From: Pontederia crassipes
Lineage: Eukaryota; Streptophyta; Magnoliopsida; Commelinales; Pontederiaceae
Assembly: GCA_030549335.1 (NCBI GenBank)
Contig: JAUKPH010000019.1
Location: 16,752,001 to 16,816,000, forward strand
DNA length: 64,000 bases
Direction: 5' to 3'
Under the pieces are notes generated by a model. That model ran no database searches, was not told where the DNA came from, and saw only the letters and a program-made list of their open reading frames with translations. This document shows positions 25,029 through 37,555 of the stretch, piece by piece (position 1 is the stretch's first letter; each line of letters begins with the position of its first letter). Made by a program: the position numbers and the translations under genes.

Positions 25029-25511
25029 TGTAGAAATTAATAAATATAATAATATGAAGGAGGTTCACGAAGTACCTCTTGCGGAAGCGAATCGTCCACG
25101 CGGCTTCTCCACGAATAAGCTACGGATTGCACTCGTACGCGTGACGGGAACCAAATCACGTAGAAATGAAACACAATACCACGACTCAAATACAAATGAT
25201 AGAAGAAAGAGCAATGCTAATTGAATGAAGGGAGCAACCACACAAGTTCAACTCAACACTTCACACTTGAATTTGCACTCATCCTTGAACTCATCTCAAA
25301 TGCACCAAGGGACCTCTATTTATAGAGGTGCTTGGCCACAAAAGGCCAAGCCAAAAGCCAAAAGTGCTACCGAGAAGTGTGGAGAGGCATGGCCTTCATG
25401 CATGCTGCATGGCAGCCATGCCTCGCATGGCAGCCATGCCTTGGCACGGCCATCACGCCATACCATGGCATGGTGCCATGCAAGGAGGCTCATGCATGGG
25501 CGATTCCAACA
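25029..25511 (-). repeat. Right (5') LTR of the copia element
   Basis: About 483 bp, begins TGTAGAAATT and ends ATTCCAACA on the plus strand. The primer-binding site follows directly on its inner side, and TATAT follows on its outer side. Confidence 0.92.
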
Positions 25512-25848
25512 TATATGATTATGATAGCCACGCCTTCTGTGTGCTCTGGAGATTTACTTGCAAAATGGACAGCAAAAACTCATCTGTAGCATTCTTTTTT
25601 CTCCTCGTTGACATTTATTTCGTGTGCCATGTAATGAAGTGAGATCAATGTGTCAATCATCAACCGTTCAAGCGTAGGGTGGTTGGCAATGGGCACGAGT
25701 TGGCAATACTTTTATCAATCCATGATTGATCCAAGTAAACGAAGCTTCGGTTTCTTACCACCAATATGCTGATTTCAATCTTTCTTTTGCTGTCGTGTAT
25801 TACCGGGCAACATTTTTTTCTCATTCAATTTGTGACACTAATTATAGT

Positions 25849-28800
25849 TGTAACATGTCGAGATTTTTTTGCATTTGTCTAAAAGACTATCTCAGTGACT
25901 GTCAATTTTATTACTAGTCAATATATTGATTTATAGTAGCAAAATAATAAAATATAATAACCTTTACAACGTGCGGAATCATTAATCCAATGGCAGTGGG
26001 TTCATATGCCCTAGACCTATATAATAATGGACATGTATATGTGCATATATATCAGTTATCAGAGGAGTCATCAATCGTCTCGCCACCGCTATGCATCCAT
26101 CTGTATAGTTCCAAATACAAGGATAAAACTTAATATACGTAGGGTCTCACATAACAATTATCAATATCACTTATGATTAATATTAATATCAATACTATCA
26201 ATAAACACTTATCTATAAGAAATATATGATTGATCATGACAATTATCCATTAACACTAAACAATAATCCAATTGATCAACCATAATAATTATCTATATCA
26301 TCAATTTATCGATGAATAATATCAATTCAATTTCATATCAATTCTATCTCGATTCGATTTAATATGATTATTAATTCAATATCAATTATCTTTAATCAAT
26401 CAGTGAATGCCACAATTCAATTAATAATTGATCAATTTTCAATTGGTCAAAGGTCGGCGAAGGCTACAATTCAATAATTAATCATTCAAATAACAATTAT
26501 CAATTGATCAAATTATTTTCCAAAAGTCGATGAAGGCCACAATAACTTATCAATTCAATTATATAAACAATTTACCAATTCATTTATCAGGCACATTATC
26601 CATCAACTATAAAGACACAATTCGATTATCCATCAGCCACGAGGGCAAATTAGTTATCCATCAATCACAAGGGCGAAATTAATAATCTATCAACCACTAT
26701 GGTGAAATTAATTGTCCATCAGTCGCTTTGGTGCAATTCAATTACCAATTCAATTCGATTCAATTCAATTACCAATTCAATCTTTAGTGTTAGAATCAAT
26801 CCTTTTTGGGTGCAATATGAGAGCTTTCTATTATTAATGACACCATGTCATTTTATGTCAATCATAACTTCGGATATGATGGGGGACGAAAGACTACACC
26901 TAGGACAATCGTAGTTTTTATGCTATCTGTCTCATTTGATTATCCATCAGTCCGAAGGTGCAATTAGTCCGAAAACCCATTAGCCTGACGAATTCATCAG
27001 TTCAAAGGCGTAATTAGTCCGAAAATTCAATCAACCTGAAGGCGCAATCAGCGATATGAGCTCCAACAATTTTGTAATTTTTTATTTCAATTACTTAAAA
27101 TGTCTATTTTTATCGATTTATCTTTGGCATGATTAGATATGATAATAATCAATCGAATATGATAACATTTTGATCAAGATCAATCAATAATAAGGTCAAT
27201 AGATCAATACGATAATTAATATCATGATTGAGTGTAATAACAATGATAATATGATAACATTTTGATTACTTAAAATGTTAATTTTGTAATATGATAACAT
27301 TTTAATAATAAAAAGGTCAATTTTGTAATTTTATTTCAATTACTTAAAATGTCTATCTTTATCAATTTATCTTTGGTATGATTAGATATGATAATAATCA
27401 ATCGAATATGATAACATTTTGATCAGGATCAATCAATAATAAGGTCAATAAATCAATACGATAATTAATATCATGATTGAGTGTAATAATAATAATAATA
27501 TGACAATCTGATCAAGTATGATCATACTGAAATCAAGGATGTTAATCAAATGATCAACAATGATTAATAATCATAACTATTCAATAAAATATAAATTAAT
27601 TCATAAAAATATATTTTTTATCCCCAGAACTTGGCCCGCGTCGGATGGAACCTGGGCCGTATTCTCGATGGTCCAATATGCCTTGGCCGGGTCTCAGGTC
27701 GGGTTGCCCGATTCACATTCTACGTCCATCGCGCCAAAACACGGATCATGTTTATATGAACTCGGCCTAGTCTTGTGTTGTGCTCTATATAACCCAGATC
27801 AGGTTTATACGAACTCGGTCTGGTCAAATCCTATTCGCACCCGGGTTGGGCTAGGTTCTGCCTTCGTTGAGAAATGATGATTCCGACATTAGTTTTCGAT
27901 CATTCAATTATCCAATCAATGCAAATAATATATCAATATATCTCTATATAAAGGGTACATGTCGCGAAAAATCGACACCATGGAGATCCTCTTATGTACC
28001 TTAAGTTGGTTGAAAAACTAATTAGGAATCCTTGATGGCTGCACGAACGGCGATACTTTGGTCGATGATTTCTTCGCGATGAGACCTTGGACCTCATGCC
28101 TATCATTTGAATTTTGTTCTCCTCTATCGGGGCTTCAAGACGATATGCCGATCACGTTCTCAGATGTATCGATTTGTGAAAAAACGGAGGAGAAAGAGGA
28201 CACTCTCGTACAGAAATTCTGTGAAGATAAACAATAGTTTCTATTCACCCTTTAAGCTTTATTTATAGTTCTTAAATATGATTTTTTACTTAAACATATC
28301 TTGATGCCTGAAAGTTGGATAGGTTGGCCCCTACATAAGGACTATATTACCCCCAATTTCTATGAATTACAAGATGCACATTAAATAATAAGAAACTAAT
28401 GTTTCCTTAACATATACGACATGGTTCCAAATTGCATTCAAGTCAAGGAACTTTTTTTTTACGTTCTGTTTAACATGAAAGAGAGTAACTGGACTCTAAT
28501 TCATATTATGGATAGCCTAAAGAAGCTTCATTCATATTCTCTAATTTGGAAAAGAGGCTATCCATTTTCTATGAGCATAAAGAATAGGTTGGCTAAATAA
28601 AAAAAGTTCCGCATCATGAACTTTGTACCGCGCGCATTGGGCCATAGATTATTTCTCCATCAATCATGGTCATTCATTGTTAATTACCTTATGTTAAAAA
28701 TTCATATTTAGTTAAATCTAAATTTTACTAATTATTTCATAATTATACATATCAAACATCTATCTCTACTTAAATTCTTTTCTATTTTTTCCATAACTTT

Positions 28801-29282
28801 TCTCAATTAAACTCTACTTTCGCTTTATCATTTTATTTCTTCATTTTCTTAATTTTCTTAGTTATTTAATTTCATAATATTTTATCACCTAATTTATAAA
28901 TTAAAATAATAATAAATATTATTTTAATGATCAAAATATTTTTAAGTCATAAGATTCTCAATCCTATCTTATTTGGAGTCCTATATTTACTAAGCATTTT
29001 TTTTAAAATCTCAAGTTAAATTGAAATTCTAATTTTAATCTACTTATAATTCCTACTCTCAGTAAGATTTAATCTTTCTTTATTTTTTTCTTCCTAATCA
29101 TACTTTTAATCCTACTCTAATTCTAATTTATAGGATTAGTCTTTCTTTTTATTCATATTCTTTTTTCAATTATATTCATATTTTTTTCTCAAATTTTCCT
29201 TTGATCATCTTCAATTCATTAAGAATTCTAATTAACTTATAAAATTACTATATTACCCATCACGAAATCGTGAGATGTTACA
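25849..29282 (-). mobile_element. Solo LTR A (3.4 kb) of a long-LTR, probably Ty3/gypsy, family
   Basis: The piece starts TGTAACATGTCGAG and ends GAGATGTTACA on the plus strand, the TGTAACA/TGTTACA ends common in gypsy LTRs. It is flanked by ATAGT (25844-25848) and ATAGG (29283-29287), a 5-bp duplication with one difference. It is collinear, in inverted orientation, with 57859-61150. Shared landmarks are the TATA region (near 28257), CACAGAATTTCTGTACGAGAG (27-28 kb side), the GGCCC-rich block near 27630-27870 and the GACTCCTCTGATAA region near 26050. No internal domain or primer-binding site adjoins it, so it is a solo LTR fossil. The end-to-end length is in the range of Tekay/Del-type LTRs, but the family is not proved. 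Confidence 0.8.
27089..27501. repeat. Tandem duplication inside solo LTR A
   Basis: A block of about 165 bp starting TCAATTACTTAAAATGTCTA occurs at about 27089-27253 and again at about 27337-27501, nearly identical. The step is 248 bp. The other LTR copy lacks it, which explains much of the length difference. The surrounding DNA is a degenerate TTGATATTGATCAATT-type simple repeat. Confidence 0.75.
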
Positions 29283-29458
29283 ATAGGCAAGTTAAGATGC
29301 ATTCTTCGTTTAAATCATATTGTGTTTGCACTTAATTCCCCAACTTAATTAATGAAGATATATATTTTTTTATAACAATTTGCTTCGAAGAACACCCACA
29401 CAATGATTTAGCTATTTCCTTACCATTCGATTAATTAATGAGTAACTAGTTATATTAA

Positions 29459-31105
29459 GGGTTATTTCCTCTAACCTCTCTTGAACTATCGCAAAATACC
29501 ACATCTAACCTTAAACTATGAACTTCATTTTTTGGGTACCTAAACTATCGCGATTTTTCCAGTTTGATCCTTCCATCCAATTCCGTCGACTTCTCTGTTA
29601 TTTTTTTTCATTTGTGAAATATCCATCGTACCCCTACGTTAGTCCACTTTAATATAAAAAATATAATAATGAATATAGAAATATTTTTTAAAAAAAAGTG
29701 ACGACGGGGGCAGCGACCCCCACCCGCCATCCTCCACTCTCTTTCCCGACGCCGGGAAATAGAGGGGAGGAGGGGGGAGGGGGGGTCGCCGCCCCCCTCT
29801 GTGTCGTCGTCGACGACGACGCAGGGGGCGACGACCGGGGAGGAGGGGGGTCATCATCCCCCCTCTGCGTCGTCGTCGTCGGCTATTGGGAGGAATTTTG
29901 GACACGAGATTTGGAACTTGTTGGTGCCAGCGGGGAAATTAGGGTTGGTGTTCATGTATTCCAGTGGGCATGCAGATGGTTTTGCGTCTCTTACCCTTCT
30001 TGTTTGAGAAGTGAGGATTTCAGGGCGGGTGGCGAATTCCGCTGGAAACTAGGGTTTTGGGTTGTTTTGCGGTAGAAGCGGCGAGATTGCTCCTGGGGAT
30101 CCGTCTGAATCAATCCCTATTAGCTTAAACGTCCAGTTTTGGTAAGAATTCCATCTTAGCGATCTGATTTTGACTTACATCCATGTGCATGAGTGTTGGA
30201 TTTTGTTGGTATTTTTTGTGCGTTATTTGCAGAAGGATAAAGAGAAATTGAAATCCACGAATTTTGTGTGCGTGAAAGTTGATTTGTGTGCCTCTAGAAA
30301 CTATTTTCTGAATGCACCGAAGATAAGTTTGGCATTGTCGTATAGGAAGCCTTCCAACAGATGCCAACTAGATCTGTTATTTGCGATGATGGGGAAAACG
30401 CAGAGGTTCTCGAAAGGGTACTCATCAGGTTTTGTGCCAGATTATCGGCACGCAGTAGAGACTGTGGGCGAGTCAGATGGCTTTGGCAGTTCTGGTCATG
30501 TAGACTCCGAGGACTCATCTGCCCCAAAGAGGAAGTGCATAAGCCTAAACGCTGACAATCGTGATAGTTTCAATGTACCTTTGGAAGTTCTATCACTGTC
30601 AAAGATGACCAAGTCAGAGAGGAAGGCTCTTCAATTGAGACTTAGAGAGGAGCTTGAGCAGGTTCAGATTTTCCAGAAGAAAATGTCCATGAGGAGTGTT
30701 GCAGATGTTAATGTGGTTGCGTTATCATCCTGGGGGGTGTGGGGGGTGCATGATTTGATTGTCGACCGCCCCCCGTGTCCCACTCCTCTCCTTTATTTCC
30801 CGACGTCGGGAAAGAGAGAGGGGGGGGGGGGGGGTCGTCGCCGCCCCCCTCACTTTCTTTTTTTTAAAAAAATTATTTTTATATTTATTATTATATTTTT
30901 TTATATAAAAGTAGATTAACGCATGGGTATAATGGATATTTCATAAATGTGAAAAATAAAAAATAATGGAGAAGTCGACGGAATTGGACGGAATGACCAA
31001 ACTGAAAAAGTCGCGATAGTTTAAGTACCCAAAAAATGAAGTTTGTAGTTTAGGGTTAGATGTGATATTTCGCGATAGTTCAGAGGACGTAAGAGGAAAT
31101 AACTC
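29459..31105. mobile_element. Pack-MULE 2: Mutator-like element carrying a GTE gene fragment
   Basis: The element is bounded by a perfect 9-bp target duplication, TTATATTAA, at 29450-29458 and 31106-31114. Nine bp is the Mutator-superfamily signature. TIRs begin GGGTTATTTCCTCTAAC on the left and GAGTTATTTCCTCTTAC on the right (read inward). They stay similar for about 310 bp, through an A/T block into a GC-rich block with a TTTCCCGACGYCGGGAAA palindrome (near 29745 and 30797). The outer 190 bp match the TIRs of the element at 4-1710. No transposase is present. The cargo between about 29880 and 30735 comes from a bromodomain-factor gene. Confidence 0.92.
30386..30735 (+). pseudogene. Captured 5' coding part of a GTE8/GTE10-type transcription factor gene
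   Basis: From the ATGs at 30386/30389 the frame reads MMGKTQRFSKGYSSGFVPDY, RHAVETVGESDGFGSSG, APKRKCISLNADNRDSF, VPLEVLSLSKMTKSERKAL and LRLREELEQVQIFQKKM. This is the conserved N-terminal part of plant GTE8/9/10/11/12 proteins, before the bromodomain. The homology stops near 30735, where the TIR-proximal GC-rich block begins, so bromodomain and C terminus are missing. Upstream cargo (about 29880-30385) looks like the 5' UTR of the same gene and keeps a GT-AG intron (about 30142-30232, GTAAGAATT to TTATTTGCAG). Capture therefore happened at DNA level, not through mRNA. The frame is open through the whole cargo and into the right TIR (stop at 30919), so a chimeric peptide is possible. Confidence 0.8.
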
Positions 31106-31147
31106 TTATATTAATTAATTAGCTGATGAGAGTAGAAAGCGTGCACG

Positions 31148-31679
31148 TGTTCCGGGGGCTTCTCCTCGGGGCACGTTGAGTTATCTTACCATGTATTTTC
31201 CTTTTCAATCCACTTTTGTACTTAGTTTATTTTTCAAGCGTGGTGGTGGCAGTTTTGTAATTTGCACTCCAGAAAAGTGCACCCCCGGAGATGGTCCTCC
31301 ACACCACACGTCGCAAACCTACCACCCGAAACGGTGGTATAGTAGGGGAGACCCGCTAGTGCTCCCCCGAAGCGTTGTAATCATCCGTATTTACTCAACA
31401 AAGTTTTCAAGTTTCCCTAAATCTAGCACCGTGCCTCAAGCGTGGGGTGGCAACCCACAAAAGAGCGTCCCAAGCAATCGAACGTTACGTCGAGGTGCCC
31501 ATTTGTTCACAAACGCCTCTATCGAAGAAGCGTCCGCTCGGGACCGTGCATCCCAAAAGATGTGGCATACAAAAAGTGACATAAGCAAGCTTCCGCAAAG
31601 CGCATAAAAGAGCTTGCCTAAATGTTGGGCACGTCTAGGTGCCGCACGGGTCGGTCGAGCGAAAAATGACCTCGTGACA
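31148..31679 (+). repeat. 5' LTR of the gypsy chromovirus
   Basis: About 532 bp, TG at the start and CA at the end, with the primer-binding site three bases inside the element. It is collinear with 36255-36798. Confidence 0.9.
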
Positions 31680-34600
31680 AGTTGGTATCAGAGAAGCGTT
31701 TCTGGGACTGCTCAAGTTGGCGTTCGACGATCAAGGTGAAATGACGTCGAACTCGGAGATGACACATGAACCCGTCGCACCGGAGAAGGGCCGCCAGGAG
31801 CGAGGGCGCGCCCGCTCGAAGGACGCCATGTCCGCCTTCGAGCAACGCCTCGGCCAATTCCAATTGGACGTGGGCGAAATGCAAGACCAACTCGCAACGC
31901 ACGAGCGGAAATTGGAGAAGACCGTGGATCTCACAACGTTGCGAGAGGAGATAGCGCCGTTGTATACACGGCTCGAGTCCATGGAGACGACGATCATGGA
32001 CATGCGGGAGACATTGGATAATGGTCTCTCAAACATGCGGTTCGAGATGAAGGAAGAGTTTAAGACCATGCGGGAAGAACTCAAGCGACGGTATGGAGAT
32101 GGGCGGCGTCCCAAGGCGACCGCCCCGCATGAGGCAAGGATTGAGGTGCCGAAGCCGCGGCCCTACGAAGGCGAGCGATTGGCAATGGAGATCAATGACT
32201 TTCTGTGCTGTTTGAAGCGAGAATGGTGAAGACCATATCCTTCTACTTGCAAGATGCGGCGAGTCTGTGGTGGCGGTGTCATTGCGACGACGTGGAGCGT
32301 GGCATCGTTGATCCCATTGTGAAGTGGGACGACTTCAAGAGGCAGCTTACCAACTACTTCTGCCCTGCCAAGTCGGGACTGTAGGCCAAGATTGCGTTGT
32401 TCAACATTTGCCAGAAGGCACGTTGAAGAAGTATGTGAAAGAGTTCATCGAGCTCCGGCTACAGAATTCCCAAGTGGATGAAGACACGTTGCTGATGGTC
32501 TTCGTGAAGGGTTTGAAGCCATGGGCTAGGACGGAGTTGGAGCGACGAGATTGCTCCAACCTCAGCTCGCTAGTCGCCGCTGCGGAGTCGCTCGTGGAGT
32601 ACGCCAAAATGAGCGCCTCACCACCAAAGCCCTCGGACAAAGGCAATGGTGGAGGAGAGAAGTCGAAGTCACAAGGAGGCAAGCCGCACTATCAAAACAA
32701 AGGCAATGGACACCAAGACAGGAAGCCTAACAATGAAATATTCAATAGGGACGAAAAGCCGCCAAAGTCTTGCTACATTTGCAAGGGTCCACGTTGGACA
32801 AGCGATTGTCCGCAGAAGGCGACAGTCAACGCAATGTATTGCCCCGACGAGAAGGAGAAGGAGGAGGCGTGTCTCAGTTCGATGCACGTCCTCAGCGCCA
32901 TCAATGCCTCGAAGGGTCCTTCAACGGCTGCTCGACTTTATGCGGACATCGAGTTGAACGGGCAAGTCTTCAACGCCCTCATCGACACGGGAGCACCGGA
33001 TTTGTTCGTATCGAAAGTGGCCGCCAAGAAGCTAAAGTTGCCACTACAGAAGACAAATGCCACGTTCAAGACGGTGAACGCGAAGTCTATCTCGACCACA
33101 GAAATTTCTCCTTGAGTGAAGGTTCGTATCGGCAAGTGGTCGGGAAGCTTTGACGTGTCGGTGGCACCAGTGGATGACTACGAAGTGGTGGCGGGCATCT
33201 CTTTTCTGCGACACATCGCTACATGTGACATCCCGCTCACCAACTCGATGGTCATCTTCGACCCCAAGGGACCTTACAACGTCCCTGTGAGGTCAAGAGG
33301 AGATCTCAAGCAGAAGACCCTCTCTGCCATGCAGGTGGCGAAGGGGTTGTGTAAACAGGAGCACACCTTCTTGGCGACCGCCATTTTGAAAGATCCGAAG
33401 GCCTCCACTCCAACACCTCCCAAAGTCCTTGAAGCCCTTGAGAACTTTGCGGATGTCATGCCCCCGGAACTCTCAAAACTGCTCCCGCTGAAGCGTGAAG
33501 TGGATCATGTCATCGACTTGATCCCAGAATCGAAAGCCCCACATGGAGTCCCCTATCGGCTCGCCCCTCCAGAACTCGCAAAATTCCGTAAGCAACTTAC
33601 CGAACTATTAGATGCAGGATATGTTCGGCCCTCAAAGTCTTCATATGGCGCTCCGGTTCTCTTCCAGAAGAAGCATGACGGTTCCCTTCGGATGTGCATC
33701 GACTACCGGACGCTCAACAAGCTTACGGTGAAGAACAAGTACCCCATCCTCTTGGTGGCGGACTTGTTCGACCAACTTGGTGGTGCAAGATGGTTTACCA
33801 AGTTGGATCTTCGTTCGGACTATTGGCAAGTCCGGATCGCGGAAGATGATGTGCAGAAGACGGCGTGCGTCACAAGATATGGCTCCTACGAGTTCCTTGT
33901 GATGCCTTTCGGCCTCACCAACGCCCCGGCGACCTTCTGCACCCTCATGAACAAGGTATTGCAATCATTCCTTAACAGGTTCGTGATTGTCTACCTCGAC
34001 AACATCATGATCTACAGCCGCACCTTGGAGGAGCATATCGAGCACATTCGACAAGTGTTCGAGGTGTTGTGACAGAACGAGCTCTACGTCAAGCGGGAGA
34101 AGTGTGCCTTCGCGCAACTGGAAGTACACTTCTTGGGACATGTCGTCGGAAGTAAAACGCTGAATTTGGATGGCACGAAGATTCGAGCCATCGTGGAGTG
34201 GGAGTCGCTCAGGTGGGTTCCCGACATGCGTTCGTTCCTTGGCCTGACGAACTACTATAGGCGGTTCGTCAAGGGATATTCACATGTGACGACCCCTTTG
34301 ACGAATCTCCTCCGGAAGAATGTGAAGTGGGAGTGGACGCCGAAATGCCAGGAAGCGTTCGACACCCTCAAGAAGGCCATGACGGAGGAACCGGTGCTCG
34401 TCCTGCCAGACCACACTAAGCCCTACGAGTCTGACTATGCCATTGGAGGAGTTCTTATGCAGGAGGGGCATCCCGTGGCGTTCGAGAGTCGCAAACTCAA
34501 TGACACGGAGCGGCGCTACGCCGTTCAGAAGAAGGAGATGACCGCGGTGATTCACTATCTTAGAACATGGCGGCCCTACCTTCTCGGGTCGCGATTCCAC

Positions 34601-36254
34601 ATCAAGACGGACAATGTCGCGACAAGTTACTTCGAAACACAGAAGAAGCTCTCGTCGAAATAGGCAAGATGACAAGATTTTATGGCGGAGTTCGACTACA
34701 TTCTGGAGTACAAGCCTAGCAAGACGAATGTCATTGTCGACGCCCTCAGCCGACGCGCGGAATTGACGGCCATGAGCTCCTCTCAGACCGACCTCATCGA
34801 GAGGATCAAGAAGGGATTAGAATCAGACCCCACGGCGAAGAACTTGTTTGAGCAAGCGACGGAGGGCAAGACATACCGCTTTTGGGTGGAAGATGGGCTG
34901 ATCTTCACCAAGGAACGTCGCATCTATGTTTCACTCTTCGGCAACTTGCGTCGCACTATCATGCAAGAGTGCTATGGCTCCAAGTGGGCAGGACATCCGG
35001 GCATCCGCCGCACTTTGACACTCATCGAAGACAACTACTTCTGGTCAAATATGGAGGACGACATTGAAGCTTTAGTGAAGACCTGTCTTGTTTGCCAACA
35101 AGACAAGAATCTCAATCAAGCGCCCGACGGACTTCTGGAACCTCTACGCATCCCAGAGCGTCTATGGAAAAATGTCTCCATGGACATCATCACAGGCCTG
35201 CCCAAGTCTGAAAGGGCAGGTACCATCATGGTGGTCGTCGATCGATTCTCCAAGTATGTTATTTTCGCCGCCGGCTCCGCAAGTTATCCTGCTACTGAAG
35301 CTGCGGAGTTATTCATGAAGCATGTAGTGAAGTATTGGAGCCTACCACAAAGCATCGTCAGCGATTGTGATGAGCGATTCGTTGACAACTTTAGAAGGAA
35401 TTGTTCAAGATGATGGGCTCTAACCTGTATTTCTCAACATCACTTCATCCTCAAACCGACGGCTAAACTGAGAGGGTGAATTGTATCCTGGAGATCTACT
35501 TGCGGCACTATGTGAGTACCAATCAGAAGGACTAGACGAAGCTACTCGACATCGCGCAATTCTCCTACAACCTGCAACGAAGCGAGTCGACCAATCGAAG
35601 TCCCTTCGAGATAGTGACGGGGCAGCAACCTCTAACGCCCCCGGCCGTCGCCACTTCTTATGGTGGCAAAGTCCCCGCCGCTCACCGCATGGCGAGAGAA
35701 TGGCATGAGCAGAATGACATGGCAAGAGCATGTTTGCACAAGGCATCGAAGCGCATGAAGAAGTGGGCGGACACCGCCCGACGGGACGTCAACTTTGAAG
35801 TCGGAGACTTGGTCCTAGTAAAGCTGATCCAACATCTTCGACTAAGTGGGAAGAATCTGCATAAGGGGCTCGTTAGGCATTACGAGGGCCCCTTCAAGAT
35901 CCTGAAGAAGGTAGGCAAAGTGGCCTACAAGTTGGAGCTCCCGCTCCAGATGCAGCAACACTCCGTCTTCCATGTCAGCTTGCTCAAGTCTTTCGTTGAA
36001 AACACTGAAAATCCCGGGCGTGAGGTTTCAGACCGCGCCCCGCCGGCCATCCGTCAACAGTTTACTGATCAAGTTGAAGAAGTACTCGCCGTCCGCACGA
36101 AGAATCGGAGGAAGGAGTACTTTGTTCGATGGAGCGGAAGACCGAACGTCGACACAAATTGGGAGACAGCCGAACACTTGTGGTAGTTCAAGCAGAAGAT
36201 TGAAGAATTCTAAGCTGCAGCTCTAGGGACGTCGCTGACTTGAGTGTGGAAAAA

Positions 36255-36798
36255 TATCCCGAGGGCTTCTCCCCGGAGCACGTCAAGTTATCTTATCATG
36301 TATTTTTCTTTTCAATCAACTTTTGTACTTAGTTTATTTTTTAAGTGTGGTGGTGACAGTTTTGTAATTTGCACTCCAGAAAAGTATACCCCCGGAGATG
36401 GTCCTCCACACCACACGTCACAAACCTATCACCCGAAACGTTGGTATAGTAGGGGAGACCCGCTAGTGCTCCTCCCGAAGCGTTGTAATCATCCATATTT
36501 TCTCAACAAAGATTTTAAGCTTCCCTAAATCTAGTATCATGCCTCAAGCATGTGGTGGTAACCCACAAAAGAGCGTCCCAAAACGTCCCAAACGATCGAG
36601 CATTACACCAAGGTGCCCGTTTGTTCACAAACGCCTCCACCGAAGAAGCGTCCGTTCGAAATCGTACGTCCCAAAAGTTGTAGCATATAAAAAGTGACAT
36701 AAGTAAGCTTTCGCAAAGCGCATAAAAGAATTTGCCTAGACGTTGGACACGTCTAGACGCCGCACGGATCGATCGAGCGAAAAATGACCCCGTGACAC
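36255..36798 (+). repeat. 3' LTR of the gypsy chromovirus
   Basis: About 544 bp. It is richer in A and T than the 5' LTR at the same sites, as expected from loss of methylated cytosines. Confidence 0.9.
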
Positions 36799-37421
36799 AC
36801 GCTCCCACACAAAAACTGATAAAAACATGTTAATGCGACCAACTAGTACATTGCCAAACAATTTATTTCGCTCAAGCGGGTTATTTAATACTTCAATTTG
36901 TTTTATGCATGTCCACATTTTTCGTTATGATATAATGTACCCGCGTTTAATTATACTGCATAAAATGACGCCTTGACATGGGTACTCCTGTTTACCTCTT
37001 TTAAATACTGGTAGACCATTTTTTCCCGAGATTTAAATATTAGTCAAATGGACTAATTTTGTAATACTATAATATTAATTTAAGATAATTAAAAAAAGCA
37101 ACCTATTTAACCGATTCAACTCGGTGACTGACTACACGCCAAAACGGACTAACGGGTTTCGGATGAACGTTAGGCACAAGTTTACTCCGATTTCCGAGTC
37201 CCAAAGCCGCGCGCGACGCGTAACGCGCCACGAGTCGGGACCCACTCGCTACATCGTCCTCGCGATTCATGGGGTCGCGCCACGGGCGTAGAAACCACCG
37301 GTGCAAATAGCGCGCTGTCTCCCTCCCTCTTCCAGCACTCCCATCTTCCCATATTTTGTTCTCAAACGCTCTTCCTCTTCTTCTCCGCCGCCGCGCCGCC
37401 GCCCCCAAAATTTTATACGCC

Positions 37422-37460
37422 ATGAGAAAAGAAGCGACCCAAAAATTTTCCAAACCCTAA
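37422..37460 (+). other. Short upstream reading frame in the NAC leader
   Basis: An ATG at 37422 opens a 12-codon frame (MRKEATQKFSKP) that stops 95 bp before the main ATG. Whether it lies in the mRNA depends on the transcript start, which I could not fix. The leader from about 37260 on has the CT-rich, intronless look of a 5' UTR. Confidence 0.3.
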
Positions 37461-37555
37461 CACAAAATTTTCTCATCGGTTTCTCGTCCTTGGAGCACTC
37501 TTTTTCGCTCCAATTTCCTCCGTCTTTTGATCCTTGACTTCGATTGTTCCGATCC

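Larger units (their letters stand above)
17883..25511 (-). mobile_element. Ty1/copia LTR retrotransposon, full length but broken
   Basis: The LTRs are 17883-18361 and 25029-25511, about 480 bp each, with TG/CA ends on the right copy. The 5-bp target duplication TATAT is at 17878-17882 and 25512-25516. The element reads right to left. Next to the right LTR is a primer-binding site complementary to initiator Met tRNA (about 25014-25026). Parts in element order: an unusually GC-rich leader; gag (23577 to about 22700, with a CX2CX4HX4C knuckle); protease (WIVDSGAT near 22640); integrase (about 22200-21380); reverse transcriptase (about 20880-20360, with YVDDIL); and RNase H (20022-19519, ending with the usual DPFTKPLP-type tail). 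This domain order defines Ty1/copia. It is broken in roughly half a dozen places. The LTRs differ by about 6-7 percent by eye, suggesting an age of a few million years. Confidence 0.93.
31148..36798 (+). mobile_element. Ty3/gypsy chromovirus LTR retrotransposon, full length but broken
   Basis: LTRs are 31148-31679 and 36255-36798. The initiator-Met primer-binding site TGGTATCAGAG is at 31683-31693, and a purine-rich tract lies at about 36243-36254. CACG flanks both ends (31144-31147, 36799-36802). The part order is gag with a coiled-coil N part (31717 to about 32900, zinc-knuckle region near 32770), protease (ALIDTGA, near 32980), reverse transcriptase (about 33480-34075), RNase H (about 34370-34660), integrase (about 34860-35640) and a C-terminal chromodomain (about 36070-36186; EYFVRWSGRP, TNWETAEHLW). 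Integrase after RNase H plus a chromodomain define the chromovirus branch. It is broken in several places (roughly five to eight). LTRs differ by about 9 percent, mostly C/T and G/A, so it is older than the copia element. Confidence 0.92.

Noticed and set aside
24416-25040. Frames of 94-204 residues in the GC-rich copia leader
   Set aside because: Both strands and several frames are open at once because of composition. No domain is seen, and the copia LTR/gag layout already explains the position.
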